Assembly: GCA_963766445.1 (NCBI GenBank) | Contig: CAVXZW010000014.1 | Span: forward strand, 124,001 to 188,000 | Reading direction: 5' to 3' | DNA length: 64,000 bases | DNA from: JAICYJ01 sp963766445 | GTDB taxonomy: Bacteria; Actinomycetota; Thermoleophilia; Gaiellales; JAICJC01 | In this document: positions 18,614-28,854 of the stretch, piece by piece | Layout of the letters: every line of letters begins with the position of its first letter | Numbering within the stretch: position 1 is the first letter of the stretch | The notes under the pieces: model-generated | Told to the model about the DNA's origin: nothing | Databases searched by the model: none | Seen by the model: the letters and a program-made list of their open reading frames with translations, nothing else | Position numbers and translations under genes: made by a program

Positions 18614-19486
18614 CTAGCGGGCATCGGCGCGGTCGTAGTCGATCAGCCGCTCGCCGAAGAGCGTGAAAGCGCAGACCGCGAGCACGATCATGAAGCCGGC
18701 ATACATCGACTGCTGCGGGTAGCCGGCCAGCAGCGATTGCTCGCCAGTCGAGATCATGACTCCCCAGTCGGCTGTGGGCGGCTGCACTCCAAGCCCGAGG
18801 AACGAGAGGGCCGCGAGGTCGATCATGATGTAGCCGAACGACACGCACGCCTGCGCGACGATCAGAGGTAGCAGATTCGGCGTGAGGTGGCGAGCGCAGA
18901 TGCGGATGCCCGAGAACCCCTGCAGTTCCAGCGCCTCGACGTAGGGAAGCCGGCGCTCGCGGATGGCCGCCCCGCGTGTGATGCGGGCGAGGTACGGCAA
19001 GTGGGCCACCGCCAAGGCCAGCACCGCCGACCGCAAGCCTGCCCCGAACAGCGAGATGACCAGGATCGCCAGGAGGATCCCGGGGAAGGCGAAGAGCACG
19101 TCCAGCACGCGGGAGATGACTCCGTCGACGATGCCGCCGTTCCAGGCCGCCGCGAGGGCGATCGGCACGCCGACGACGACCTCCAAGAGCACCGCCAGGA
19201 GCGGACCCAGCAGGCTCGTCCGCGAGCCGACGATCAGCCGGGAGAGCAGATCCCTACCCGTGTCGTCGGTGCCGAGCAGGTGCTGGCTGGACGATCCGGC
19301 GTTGGGGTGCAGGAGGTCGATGGCGTTGGGATCCTGGGGCGCCAGAAGGGGCGCGAAGATCGCCATGAGCGCCAGCAGGACGATCACAACGGCGCTACCG
19401 ATGCCGACCCAGCCCAGCCGCCCGACCCGCAGCCCGATCGCCCGCCGCATTGTGCCCGGCCTCTGGGCGAGTGCCGCCTCGCTCAT
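18614..19486 (-). CDS. oligopeptide-type ABC transporter permease (DppC/OppC family)
   Basis: 290 residues. A first membrane helix at about 28-50 is followed by the DppC-type linker LLGTDDTGRDLLSRLIVG, then five more helices. The EAA loop that docks the ATPase is near RITRGAAIRERRLPYVEAL. It is the last gene of a leftward operon (regulator, binding protein, DppB, DppC) and overlaps the DppB stop as ATGA. The ATPases are encoded on the other side of the divergent promoter. Confidence 0.92.
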   Translation of the reverse strand: MSEAALAQRPGTMRRAIGLRVGRLGWVGIGSAVVIVLLALMAIFAPLLAPQDPNAIDLLHPNAGSSSQHLLGTDDTGRDLLSRLIVGSRTSLLGPLLAVLLEVVVGVPIALAAAWNGGIVDGVISRVLDVLFAFPGILLAILVISLFGAGLRSAVLALAVAHLPYLARITRGAAIRERRLPYVEALELQGFSGIRICARHLTPNLLPLIVAQACVSFGYIMIDLAALSFLGLGVQPPTADWGVMISTGEQSLLAGYPQQSMYAGFMIVLAVCAFTLFGERLIDYDRADAR

Positions 19487-20436
19487 CGCTCGCCTCCTCC
19501 CAGGCCGATCCGCGGGTCGATGAAGGCGTACAAGATGTCGACCACCGTGTTGACCACGATGAATGCGGCGACCAGGATCAGGCAGATCGCCTGGACGACC
19601 GGCACGTCCTTCTGACCGACCGCCTGCACGAGGAACGATCCAAGCCCGTTGAGGGCGAAGGCGTTCTCGACCACAACTGTCCCCGCGATCAGCCCGGCGA
19701 CGGTCAGGCCGGCGGCCGTTGTGATGGGGATGAGCGCGTTGCGCAGAACGTGTCGTCGGATGATGTAGCTCTCCGCAAGGCCGCGGCTGCGGGCTGTCTC
19801 CACATGCTCACGCCGCAGCTCGTCATTCGCAGCAGCGCGGGTCAGTCGTGCCACGTATGCCACACCCGCGAGCGCGAGGGCCACCGCCGGCATGGTGAGG
19901 TGACGCAGCTGATCGGCGAGCCCCGAGCCGCTGCCAAGTGCAGGTAACCAGCCCAGCTTCAGCGCAAAGAACCAGATCAGCACGATCGCCGCGACGAACG
20001 AGGGGATGGCCGTCCCCACCGACGTCGTCGCCAAGATCACCGTGTCCGTGTGCCCCTTACGCAGGGACGACACCAGCCCAAGCGCGACGCCGAACAACAG
20101 GATCAGAAGCGCTGCATAGACGATCAGGAACACCGTCGTACCGATCCTGGGCGTGATCAGCGAGCTGACGTCCTGGTGGGAGACGACCGACTGCCCAAAA
20201 TCGCCGTGGACGACCGCCGTCAACCAGTCCCAGTAGCGGACGAGGAACGGCTTGTCGAAGCCGTACTGATGGCTGATCGCCTTCAGCGTGGAGGGCGGCA
20301 GCGGCCGCCCTCCCGTCACGGCCGTGAGCGGGCTCCCCGGCGCGAGGTATACGGCGCCGTAGACGATGAAGCTGGTCGCCAGGAGGGTGGCGGCGAGCGC
20401 GGCCAGCCGGCGGGCCAGGAACGCTCCGTAGCCCAC
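19483..20436 (-). CDS. oligopeptide-type ABC transporter permease (DppB/OppB family)
   Basis: 317 residues. The N-terminal helix is followed by the family's PGSPL motif (residues about 33-37) and six membrane helices in total. The EAA loop is within YVARLTRAAANDELRREHVE. It pairs with DppC to form the membrane channel for short peptides, nickel chelates or similar solutes. The start is a GTG three bases after the binding-protein stop. Confidence 0.92.
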   Translation of the reverse strand: MGYGAFLARRLAALAATLLATSFIVYGAVYLAPGSPLTAVTGGRPLPPSTLKAISHQYGFDKPFLVRYWDWLTAVVHGDFGQSVVSHQDVSSLITPRIGTTVFLIVYAALLILLFGVALGLVSSLRKGHTDTVILATTSVGTAIPSFVAAIVLIWFFALKLGWLPALGSGSGLADQLRHLTMPAVALALAGVAYVARLTRAAANDELRREHVETARSRGLAESYIIRRHVLRNALIPITTAAGLTVAGLIAGTVVVENAFALNGLGSFLVQAVGQKDVPVVQAICLILVAAFIVVNTVVDILYAFIDPRIGLGGGER

Positions 20437-20439
20437 GCG

Positions 20440-22152
20440 TCAGGGCGCTCCCACGTCCCGCGCCCAGGGGTAGTAGAGATAACAAAACGAGGCTGGGGCG
20501 CCCGTCGCGCGCTTGTTGAGAAACAGTGGCACGGCGGGCGACGCGAGCGGCAGGGTGGCGGGCTGGTTGGCCAGCACGCTCTGCGCGTCGATGATGAGAG
20601 ACGCCCGCTTCGAGGGATCCGGCTCGGCCACCGCCTTGCGCAGGTCGCTCGTAACGGGCGGGTTGTTGTAGTGGTTGTAGTTGTAGGTGAGAGCGTTCGC
20701 GGGCTGCGGTGTGACGGTTATGTACAGGGTCTCCAGCGGCTCGGGGATGTCGGCGTAGTTCTCAGAAATGAACAAGTCGATGCCCTTGCGCGCTGAGTCC
20801 GAGAAGAACAGGTTGCCGTAGTCGTTCGGGTTGATCGGCTTGATCTGGATGTTGAGGCCGAGCTTCTTGCCCGCGTCCTGCACGATCGTGGCGATGTTGA
20901 TGTACCGCTGGAACGACGCTCGTGTGGCGATCACGATCGTTCCGCTCGTGTCGACGCCCTGCATGAGCTTCTTCGCGCCCTCGAGGTCGAGCACCGGCGG
21001 CGGGAGCTTCTGGTAGGCAGCGGCCGCCTGGGACTGTGCGTAGCCCCACTGGTCGAGCGGTGTCATGGTCGACGGCAGCGGGGTGGCAGCACCGCTGTAG
21101 ACGGTCGACGCGAGCGCCTGGCGGTCGGTGGCCTTGAGCAGTGCCTTGAGAACGTTGCTGTTCGCCAGCGGGCCGGTGGTCGTGTTGACGTAGATGACTG
21201 TGAAGAGCATGCTCTTGCCTAGGTAGAGTGTGCCGACTGAGGACGAGCGTAGCTGGCTGAGCCCGCTGTAGGGCGTGTGGTAGGCGCCGTCGATCTCGCC
21301 GCTCAGAAGGCCGGTGGTCATCGTCGACTCCTCCGGGATGAAACTGAACACGACGGACTTGGTCTTGGGAGCGTGTGCGGTGTCCCAGTACGAGTCGTTG
21401 CGGCTGAGGGTGATGTTCGAGCCTGGGTTCCAGCTCGTGAACTTGAACGGACCGGTGCCGACCGGCCCGGCCTTTGCGGTGCCGTAGTTCTTGCCCTTCG
21501 CCGTGACGTATGCCTGTGGGCCGACGCCGCCCGCAGGGGTCGCCATAAGCCCGGGGAAGATCACGTCTGGGCGCTTCATATGCACGGTGACCTCCCACGC
21601 GCCCGTCTGCTCGATGCTCTTCACGTTGAAATACGCGAACGCCCAATAGGATGCGGGGTTCAGATGACGCTTCATGCTGAACACCACGTCGGCCGTCGTC
21701 ATAGGCGTCCCATCGTGGAACTTCACGCCCTGGCGGATCGTGTACACATTCGTCAGGTTGTCCGGTGCGGAGTGGGACTCCGCGAGCCCAGGCTCAATCA
21801 ATAGCTGGGGCGTCAGCCGCATGAGACTCTCGGTGATGTTCGTGACGACCGTGTTCTCCTCGTAGTTGTAGCAATAGATCCAATCCAGCGGCCCGGGCTC
21901 GTAGAACAGGCCCCACTTCAGCTGGTCGAGCTCACCTGTCGGCGCCGGCGTCGTGGTTGCAGTGCCCACCTGCGTCGCCGTTGATGTCGGGTTCGACCCA
22001 GAGCTACTGGAGCTGTTGCTACCGCACGCCGCAAGGATCGCGGCCAGCGTCGGGGCGCTGAGGCCGACAGCGGCCCCGCGGCGAAGGAAGGCGCCGCGCG
22101 ATACGCGGCCGGCCAGGAGCTCCCAATACAGGTTTGAGTCCTCGTCAGACAT
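20440..22152 (-). CDS. extracellular solute-binding protein, family 5 (peptide/nickel type)
   Basis: 570 residues. The N-terminus carries a Tat-like RRG motif, a hydrophobic stretch and a lipobox (ILAACG at about 39-44), then a Ser/Thr linker. The mature part has the family-5 order: PLDWIYCYNYE near the ligand cleft, LTPQLLIEPGLAES, YTIRQGVKFHDGTPMTTADVVFS and the second-lobe PVGTGPFKFTSW. GGGAGA precedes the ATG. It captures the substrate outside the cell for DppBC and the ATPases at 27,003-28,854. Its first codons overlap the end of the GntR gene by 8 bases. Confidence 0.92.
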   Translation of the reverse strand: MSDEDSNLYWELLAGRVSRGAFLRRGAAVGLSAPTLAAILAACGSNSSSSSGSNPTSTATQVGTATTTPAPTGELDQLKWGLFYEPGPLDWIYCYNYEENTVVTNITESLMRLTPQLLIEPGLAESHSAPDNLTNVYTIRQGVKFHDGTPMTTADVVFSMKRHLNPASYWAFAYFNVKSIEQTGAWEVTVHMKRPDVIFPGLMATPAGGVGPQAYVTAKGKNYGTAKAGPVGTGPFKFTSWNPGSNITLSRNDSYWDTAHAPKTKSVVFSFIPEESTMTTGLLSGEIDGAYHTPYSGLSQLRSSSVGTLYLGKSMLFTVIYVNTTTGPLANSNVLKALLKATDRQALASTVYSGAATPLPSTMTPLDQWGYAQSQAAAAYQKLPPPVLDLEGAKKLMQGVDTSGTIVIATRASFQRYINIATIVQDAGKKLGLNIQIKPINPNDYGNLFFSDSARKGIDLFISENYADIPEPLETLYITVTPQPANALTYNYNHYNNPPVTSDLRKAVAEPDPSKRASLIIDAQSVLANQPATLPLASPAVPLFLNKRATGAPASFCYLYYPWARDVGAP

Positions 22153-22916
22153 CGTCTTCTCCCGTCGATTCGCTGTCGTTGTGCGTCGGGCGATCGGCCT
22201 GCATGACCAGAGCCGCCACCTCACGGATGTGGTCCGTCATCGCGAGACCCGCCGCGTCGGGGTCGCCGGCCTCGATCGCGGCCAGGATGGCGCGATGCGC
22301 CCTCCTGGACATCTCCAGCCGGGCAGGGGTCTGCAGGTTTCGCCGGCGGGTTTGGTTCAGCACCTCGAGCGACGTCTCGACCAGCATCACGAGCACGTGG
22401 TTTCGCGTCGCCAGCGCGATGGCGTGATGGAACCGCGCGTCCAGGTCCGCCGCCCGGGCTGGATCCGACTCCGCGTCGAGCTCCTCGGTTAGCTTGCGGA
22501 GCCGCCGGGTGTCCACGCTCGTTGCGCGCTCGGCGGCCCTCGCCGCGATCGGTGGTTCGAGCGCCTCACGAAAGTCGAGCAGCTCCATGACGTCGCGTTC
22601 GCTTTGCGTCAGGTAGCCGACGATGGCGCCAGTAAACTCGGACCGGTACTGGACCTCGAACCTCCGTCCCCCATCCCTGTCGCCGATGCACGAGGCCCTT
22701 TAGCGCCAGCTCGTGGATCGCCTCGCGTACGAGCCCGCGCGAAACGCCGAGCAAGCGGGCTAGCTCCCGTTCCGGCGGCAGCTTCCCGCCGGGTGGAAGC
22801 TGACCGGAGACGATCATGTCCTCGAGGCGGGCAACAACGGACTCAGACAGGCGAACGGGCCGCGGGTTGAGAGCGGCCCAATCGACCCGCGCCTGCTGAC
22901 CCGAGCCGTCGTTCAT
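22145..22916 (-). CDS. GntR/FadR-family regulator (FCD type), frameshifted
   Basis: The winged helix (PPERELARLLGVSRGLVREA, then LKGLVHRRQGWGTEV) is in one frame from 22916. The FCD ligand domain (LLDFREALEPPIAARAAER, DLDARFHHAIA with metal-ligand-type His, MTDHIREV) is in the next frame to 22145. One extra base near 22,660 separates two parts that otherwise join seamlessly. It is the first gene of the leftward operon and sits beside a TGGTnnnACCA site, so it probably autoregulates and controls both arms of the divergon in response to a carboxylate ligand. Confidence 0.82.
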
Positions 22917-22947
22917 CTCGGATGTCGGGTGTGGTACTGTTGCCCGA

Positions 22948-22971
22948 TTGGTCCTACCATTGGGCCACCAA
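22948..22971. promoter_or_regulatory. FadR/GntR-type operator in the divergent promoter
   Basis: TGGTCCTACCA at 22949-22959 has the TGGT/ACCA half-sites of FadR-family operators (the E. coli FadR consensus core is TGGTCNGACCA). A degenerate second site, TTGGGCCACCAA, follows at once at 22960-22971. Both lie between the GntR start (22916) and the AMP-ligase start (23010). Confidence 0.65.
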
Positions 22972-23009
22972 CGTATCATCTCGATCTTACGACGTCAACC
23001 ACCCCACGA

Positions 23010-24509
23010 ATGCAGGGCACGCGCGCAGAACCACTACTCGACCTGATCCGGCACGACGGAGGCAGTCGCGCCGTTGCATGCCCCGACGACCGATCCCCCC
23101 TGACCTACGACCAGCTCGCGGCCGAGGTTCTCGATATTGCCTCACGGCTGCGTTCGGCGGGCGTTGGTCGCGGAGACCGGGTCGCCGTCGTCCTGCAAAA
23201 TGGGCCGGAGATCGTTGAGCTCCTGTTCGCGCTCGCCGCTCTCGGTGCGACCATGGCACCGCTCAACCCCGCGTACACCGAGCCCGAGTACCGCTTCTAC
23301 CTGGAGGACCTTGCGCCGCAGCTCTTGGTGGTCGGGGCAGGCGCGGCGCCCGCGGCACGCGCTGCGGCAGACGGGCTGCCGATCGTCGAACTGGTATCCG
23401 GCGCTGCGGGCGAGCCGCCGCGGCTTGAGCTGGACGGGCGGTCGCTGTCGCCCGCGACCTTCGAGGACGGCCGCGCCGATGACACGGTGCTGCTCCTACA
23501 CACAAGCGGGACGACATCCCGGCCGAAGCAGGTACCGCTCCTGCAACGCAATCTGACAGCACAGGCCCGATCGATCGCGAACCACTACGGGCTGGCCGGG
23601 TCCGACGTTTCCTACTGTGCCATGCCGCTGTTCCACGTACACGGCCTGGTCGCCTCCACGCTCGCCCAGCTGGCGGCCGGCGGCATGGTCGTCGTGCCTC
23701 GCCGGTTCGGCCCGCGTCGCTTCCAGGGTCAAGCACAGGAGCATGCGGTCACCTGGCTGTCCGCCGGGCCGACGCTCCACCAGATAATCCTCGACGCCGG
23801 CGCCGCAGCCATCCCGACCATGCGCTTCCTGCGCTCGTGCAGCTCAGCGCTGCCGCTACAGCTCATGCGCGAAGCGGAGGCGCGCTACGGCGTGCCCATG
23901 ATCGAGGCGTACGGGATGACCGAGGCGACGCACCAGATGACCTCGAATCCGCTGCCCCCCGGCGGCCGGGTTCCCGGCTCGGTGGGGGTTTCGGCGGGCG
24001 CTGAGGTGCGGATCGTCGACGCCTCCGGCACTGACGTCCGGGCGGGAGCGTCCGGCGAGGTTGCGATTCGAGGCTCGGGCGTCACGCCCGGCTATCTGAA
24101 CAACCCGGATGCCAACGCGACGGCCTTTTTTGACGGCTGGTTTCGGACGGGCGATGAGGGCGTGCTCGAGGACGGGTACCTGCGGCTGCGCGGGCGGCTG
24201 AAGGAGATGATCATCCGCGGCGGCGAGAACATCTCGCCGTACGAGATCGAGGCCGTGCTGCAGGCGCACCCGCAGGTGTCCGAGGCGGTGGTGTTCGGCG
24301 TCGACGAGGCGAAGTACGGCCAGATCGTAGAGGCGGCCGTGGTCCTGCACGGCGAGGCGACGCCCGACGAGCTTCGCCGCCACGCGCGGGAGTCGCTGGC
24401 CGCGTTCAAGGTCCCCGAGCGGGTCCACGTCCTGGACGAGATCCCGAAGACCGCCACGGGCAAGGTGCAGCGCTCGCGGCTGTCCGCGCAGCTCTCGGGC
24501 GAGCGACCC
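23010..24509 (+). CDS. AMP-dependent acyl-CoA synthetase, oxalyl-CoA-synthetase-like
   Basis: 500 codons of an ANL-superfamily ligase. Motifs in order: LLLHTSGTTSRPKQVPL (ATP loop), MIEAYGMTEATHQMTSN (A5 region, which with the following NPLPPGGRVPGSVG resembles oxalate-CoA ligases of the AAE3/Pcs60 group), GWFRTGDEG, MIIRGGENISPYEIE and the catalytic Lys in IPKTATGKVQR. It activates a carboxylate with ATP and loads it on CoA. The frame has no stop: it runs on into the ketopantoate-reductase-like gene, whose GTG at 24510 is in the same frame. First gene of the rightward arm; no clear ribosome binding site. Confidence 0.85.
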
Positions 24510-25482
24510 GTGAGGTTCGCGGTGCTGGGCGCGGGGGCGATCGGCGCCTACGTCGGGGCCTGCCTGGATGCGCGGAGGGGCGGACGTGACCTTGATCGCC
24601 CGCGGCGAGCACCTGCGGGCCATGGTGGAGCACGGCGTCCGCGTCCACAGCCCGCGAGGGGACTTCGAGGCGCGCCCGGCGGCTACCTCCGAGATCGAGG
24701 CGATCGCGGACGCCGACGCCGTCGTGCTCGGGCTGAAGGCGTACAGCCTCCCGCAGCTCGCACCCAGGATCGGCGAGCTGCTGCGGCCGGGGGCGGTGGT
24801 CATCGCGGCCCAGAACGGGATCCCCTGGTGGTACTTCCAGGGCCTGCGTGGTGCGCTCGCCGGCCGCGTGGTCGAGAGCGTCGACCCTGGTGGCGTTGTC
24901 AGCCGGTCGATCGCTGGCGAGCGGGTGGTGGGATGCGTCGTCTACTGCTCCACCGAGATCGCCGAGCCGGGCGTGATCCGCCACATCGAGGGCACTCGCT
25001 TCTCGATCGGCCGGCCGGGCGGCGGGCCGGACGACACCTGCCGGGCGATCTCCGAGGCGTTCGTCGCCGGCGGGCTCAGGTGCCCCGTCGACGATGACCT
25101 GCGCCCGCAGATCTGGCTGAAGCTCGTTGGGAACGCCGCGTTCAATCCCATCACCACAGTGACCCGCGCCACGCTGGGCGGCCTTGCGGCATCGCCGCAC
25201 GCCGTGGCCCTCGTCCAGCAGGTGATGCAGGAGTGCGCAGCGGTCGCCGCGGCGCTGGGCATCGAGCTCCCGGTATCGCTCGAGCGGCGACTCGAGGCGG
25301 GGCTCGCGGTCGGCGATCACCGGACGTCGATGCTGCAGGACTGGATGGCCGGAAAGCCGCTCGAGATCGACTGCATGACCGGGGCGGTCGCCGAGATCGC
25401 GGATATGACCGGCGTCCCGGTGCCCACCGTGCGGGCGCTGCACGAGCTGACCAAGTCCGTCGAGGAGCTGCGCGATGCCTGA
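24510..25482 (+). CDS. ketopantoate-reductase-family dehydrogenase, frameshifted
   Basis: The Rossmann motif FAVLGAGAIGAYVGACL is in the frame of the upstream ligase; after about 24,570 the protein continues in the next frame (GGADVTLIARGEHLRAM to the stop at 25482). One surplus base explains this. KLVGNAAFNPITTVTRA carries the catalytic Lys and the family's Asn, and the C-terminal all-alpha domain is complete. It is an NAD(P)H-dependent reductase of a 2-keto acid. The context (catabolic island) argues against a pantothenate role. The stop overlaps the next ATG by 8 bases. Confidence 0.75.
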
Positions 25483-27006
25483 GCCCGACGCGCGTAGCTT
25501 CGCCATCGCCACGCCCCACCGGCTGGCGACGCAGTCAGGCGAGGCGGCGTTCGCAGCCGGCGGCAACGCGGTCGACGCGGCGCTCGCCGCCGCCTGCGCG
25601 CTGACGGTCGTGTATCCGCACATGTGCGCGGTCGGCGGCGACGTGATGGCGCTCGTGCACGACGGAGCGGCGCACGCCGTGAACGGAAGCGGCCGGGCCC
25701 CGCGCGCGGCACCGGCCGGGAAGTACCCCGTGCCGCGGAGCGTCGACGCCATCACAGTGCCCGGTGCGGTGTCGGCCTGGCAGACGATCGCGGAGCGCTG
25801 GGGCATCCGCCCTCTGGCCGCCGCGCTGAAAGAGGCGGCCGAGCTGGCCCGCGGCGGCGTCCCGATCGCGCGCTCGCTGGCAGGCGCACTGGAGGACGAC
25901 CAGCAGGTTGTGACGGCCGACGCGGGGCTCTCAAAGGTGTTCGCGCCCGAAGGCCGGCTGCTGGGCGAGTCAGACACGCTGGTGCAGGAGCCGCTGGCCG
26001 GAACGCTGGAGCGGCTCGCCAGCGCCGGAGCCGAGGACTTCTACCTGGGGGGACCGGCCGCACGCTCGTGGCCGGCCTGGCCGAGCTGGGCTGCGCGCTC
26101 ACGATGGAGGATCTCGCGCTGCACCGCACCGACATCGAGCCGGCCCTGCACCGCTCCGTCCTCGGCCGCGACCTGCTCACGATGGGCGCCAACTCGCAGG
26201 GCTTCTGCCTGATCCAGATCATGGCGGGAGTGGAGCGGATGCGTCTCGACGACCCGCTTGGGGAGCAGGCGCCGGTCCTGGCGGCGCTGTTTCGCGAGTC
26301 GATGGCCGACCGCGACGCGCTCCTCGCCGATCCGGCGGCCATGACCGTGGCAGTCGATGCCCTGGTCGCAGATGACCGAATCGGTGAGCTCGTCGATCGG
26401 GCCCGTGCCGGGGCAGCCCTGCGCAGCGAGGCAAGGCCCGCAGCGCGCGGCGACACTGTCGGCATCGTCGCGGTCGACGACCGCCTCGCGGTGTCGCTGA
26501 TCCAGAGCGTCTGGGACACGTTCGGCGCCGGCGTGCTCGAACCGAGCACCGGGATCATCTGTCACAACCGGGGCGCGTGCTTCTCGCCCGATCCGGCGAG
26601 CCCGAACGCCTTCGGTCCCAGCAAGCGGCCGCTGCACACGCTGATGCCGCTCATGGCCGCTGCTGGCGACCGCCCGTCCTGGGTGGCCGGGACGATGGGC
26701 GGGCACGCCCAGGCGCAGATCCACGCCCAGCTCCTGCTCCGGCACGTGTCGGGGTCCGACGCATACACTGCCGTGGCGTCGCCGAGATTCGTCACGGGAT
26801 CACTCGACACCGGCGGCACCGAGGTATACGTGGAGGAGGACTTCCAGGCCGCTCTCACCGCGTTCGCGAGGTCAGGCGAGCGCACCGTCGCGCTGCCGAT
26901 CCGCAGCGAGGCGGTCGGCCATGCGCAGGCGATCGCCGTCGCCGCCGACGGCACGCTTGACGCCGCGTCCGATCCGCGATCGGACGGGCGGGCGGTGGCA
27001 CGATGA
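25475..27006 (+). CDS. gamma-glutamyltransferase-family Ntn hydrolase, frameshifted
   Basis: The large-subunit part (HRLATQSGEAAFAAGGNAVDAA, then AVGGDVMALVHDG, SVDAITVPGAVSAW) is in the first frame; a six-G run near 26,050 shifts the rest into another frame (TGRTLVAGLAELG to the stop). The autocatalytic Thr that starts the small subunit should be in ARGDTVGIVAVDDRLAVSLI; GTMGGHAQAQIHAQ is the family's C-terminal glycine motif. Members cleave gamma-glutamyl or similar amides. No signal peptide is visible, unlike classical periplasmic GGT, so it should act in the cytosol on imported compounds. It overlaps both neighbours. Confidence 0.82.
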
Positions 27007-28016
27007 CCGCGTCGCCGCTGCTCGATGTCTCGGACCTCCATGTGGAGCTCCGCATCGGCGGTGGTCTGCATCCGGTCATCCACAACCTGTCGCTTCAGAT
27101 CGGAGCCGGCGAGGCACTGGGGCTGGTCGGTGAGTCGGGCTCCGGCAAGTCGATGACCTCGCGGGCAATTGCCCGTCTCTTGCCGCCTGGAGCGGCGGTG
27201 ACCGGCGAGATCACGTTCGACGGACAGCGGGTGCTGGAGATGAGCCCACCGCAACTGCGCCGCTACCGCACCCGCGGCATCGGCATGATCTTCCAGGATC
27301 CGCGTGCACACACGAACCCTGTCCATCGTATCGGGGACTTCCTCACCGAGACCCTGCGAACGACCATGGGCGTCTCGAGGGATGAGGCCACCCGCCGGGC
27401 TGTCAGCACGCTGGCAGATGTCGGGATCGAGGACGGCGCCCGCCGGCTGCGGCAGTACCCGCACGAGCTGTCCGGGGGCATGCTGCAGCGGGTCATCATC
27501 GGAGCGGCGCTCCTGGCCGAGCCAAAGCTGCTCTTGGCCGACGAGCCGACGACGGCCCTGGACGTCACGACCCAGTCCGAGGTGATGGCGATCCTCGACG
27601 AGCTGCGCCGGGAGCGCGGCGTCGCCGTGCTCTTCATCACCCACGACCTGGAGCTCGCGGCGTCCGTGTGCGACCGCACCTGTGTCATGTACGCCGGGGA
27701 GATCGTCGAACAACAGTCGAGCTCTGTGCTCAACGCCAGCCCGCTCCACCCGTACACTGCGGCGCTCCTCGCGGCACGACCCAGGCTGGACGGGCCGGTC
27801 CGTCAGCTGGCGGCGATCCCAGGACATCCACGGTCGGCGTTCGAGGTCGGCGAGGGGTGTGCGTTCGCCGATCGCTGTCCGTATGCGGAACCGGAGTGCA
27901 TCGCGACCGATCAGGTCCTGCGCGAAGTCGAGGCCGGGCTCGTGCGCTGCCGCCGGGCTGAGGACGTCCACGCCGACTTGCGCGCGATCTCCATGGAGGC
28001 CGGGTCGGTTGGCTGA
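27003..28016 (+). CDS. peptide ABC transporter ATP-binding protein (DppD/OppD family)
   Basis: 337 residues. Walker A GESGSGKS (near 42), signature LSGGMLQRV, Walker B LLLADEPTTALD and the H-loop THDLELA are intact. The C-terminal oligopeptide-family extension has the Cys pattern CAFADRCPYAEPEC, which in this family can bind an iron-sulfur cluster. It works with DppF and the DppBC permeases encoded on the other arm. ATGA overlap with the hydrolase upstream. Confidence 0.93.
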   Translation: MTASPLLDVSDLHVELRIGGGLHPVIHNLSLQIGAGEALGLVGESGSGKSMTSRAIARLLPPGAAVTGEITFDGQRVLEMSPPQLRRYRTRGIGMIFQDPRAHTNPVHRIGDFLTETLRTTMGVSRDEATRRAVSTLADVGIEDGARRLRQYPHELSGGMLQRVIIGAALLAEPKLLLADEPTTALDVTTQSEVMAILDELRRERGVAVLFITHDLELAASVCDRTCVMYAGEIVEQQSSSVLNASPLHPYTAALLAARPRLDGPVRQLAAIPGHPRSAFEVGEGCAFADRCPYAEPECIATDQVLREVEAGLVRCRRAEDVHADLRAISMEAGSVG

Positions 28017-28854
28017 GGTTGTGCTGGAGGCCGAACGGCTGCGCAAGGTGTTCCGTCTGAGGGGCCGGTCGCAGGGGCCGGACGAGATCGTCGCCGTGGA
28101 TGACCTGTCCTTCTCGCTCGCCGAGGGCGAGTCGCTGGCGATCGTGGGCGAGTCCGGCTCAGGCAAGACGACGCTGGCGCGCATGCTCGTGGGCCTCGAG
28201 CGGCCGACCGCGGGGCGAATCTCGCTCGCCGGACGCGACCGGAGCAGCCCCGCGCGGACTACCTCGGAGCGGCGCCGACGGGGGCGGGAGACCCAGATGG
28301 TCTTCCAGGATCCCTACAGCTCGCTGGATCCGCGGCAGACGCCGGCCTCGTCGATCGAGGAGGTGCTGCAGCTGCACTTCCGTTCCGACCGGGCGAGCCG
28401 GGCAGCGCGCGTGGCGGAGCTCGCCGAGCAGGTCGGCCTGGACGGTCGGCAGATGAACGCGCTGCCGCGGGGGCTCTCGGGCGGCCAGCGCCAGCGAGTC
28501 GCCATAGCGCGCGCCCTCGCGGCCGAGCCGCGCGTCCTGCTGCTGGACGAAGCCGTCGCCTCCCTCGACGTCTCGATCCAGGCGCAGATCCTGAACCTGC
28601 TGGCCGACATCCGCGTCGCGACGGGGATCAGCTACGTGGTGATCAGCCACGACCTCGGTGTGGTCCGCCAGATCACCGACTCTGCCATCGTGATGCAGCG
28701 CGGTGTTGTGGTCGAGCGCGGGCCCACGGCGGACGTCCTTCACCGCCCCCAGCATCCATACACCCAGCTCCTGCGCTCGAGCGTCCCCGCCCCCGGCTGG
28801 AAGCCGGCGCGCCGCGACCGGTCGGGGCAGCCGTCTGACGCGGGCGCGTCATAG
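28009..28854 (+). CDS. peptide ABC transporter ATP-binding protein (DppF/OppF family)
   Basis: 281 residues from a TTG at 28009 that overlaps the DppD stop and has GGAGG upstream; a GTG at 28021 is possible. Walker A GESGSGKT, Q-loop MVFQDPYSSLDPRQT, signature LSGGQRQRV, Walker B LLLDEAVASLDVS and H-loop ISHDLGVV are all present. The family's C-terminal HPYTQLLRSSVP is there. Last gene of the rightward arm. Confidence 0.92.
   Translation: MAEVVLEAERLRKVFRLRGRSQGPDEIVAVDDLSFSLAEGESLAIVGESGSGKTTLARMLVGLERPTAGRISLAGRDRSSPARTTSERRRRGRETQMVFQDPYSSLDPRQTPASSIEEVLQLHFRSDRASRAARVAELAEQVGLDGRQMNALPRGLSGGQRQRVAIARALAAEPRVLLLDEAVASLDVSIQAQILNLLADIRVATGISYVVISHDLGVVRQITDSAIVMQRGVVVERGPTADVLHRPQHPYTQLLRSSVPAPGWKPARRDRSGQPSDAGAS

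Noticed and set aside
23010..25097. A genuine AMP-ligase/ketopantoate-reductase fusion enzyme
   Set aside because: The reductase continues in a different frame after about 20 residues, so the joined frame does not encode a working second domain; two genes with an indel fit better.
24406..25977. A 523-codon minus-strand frame
   Set aside because: Antisense to the reductase and hydrolase genes, with no ribosome binding site and no domain.
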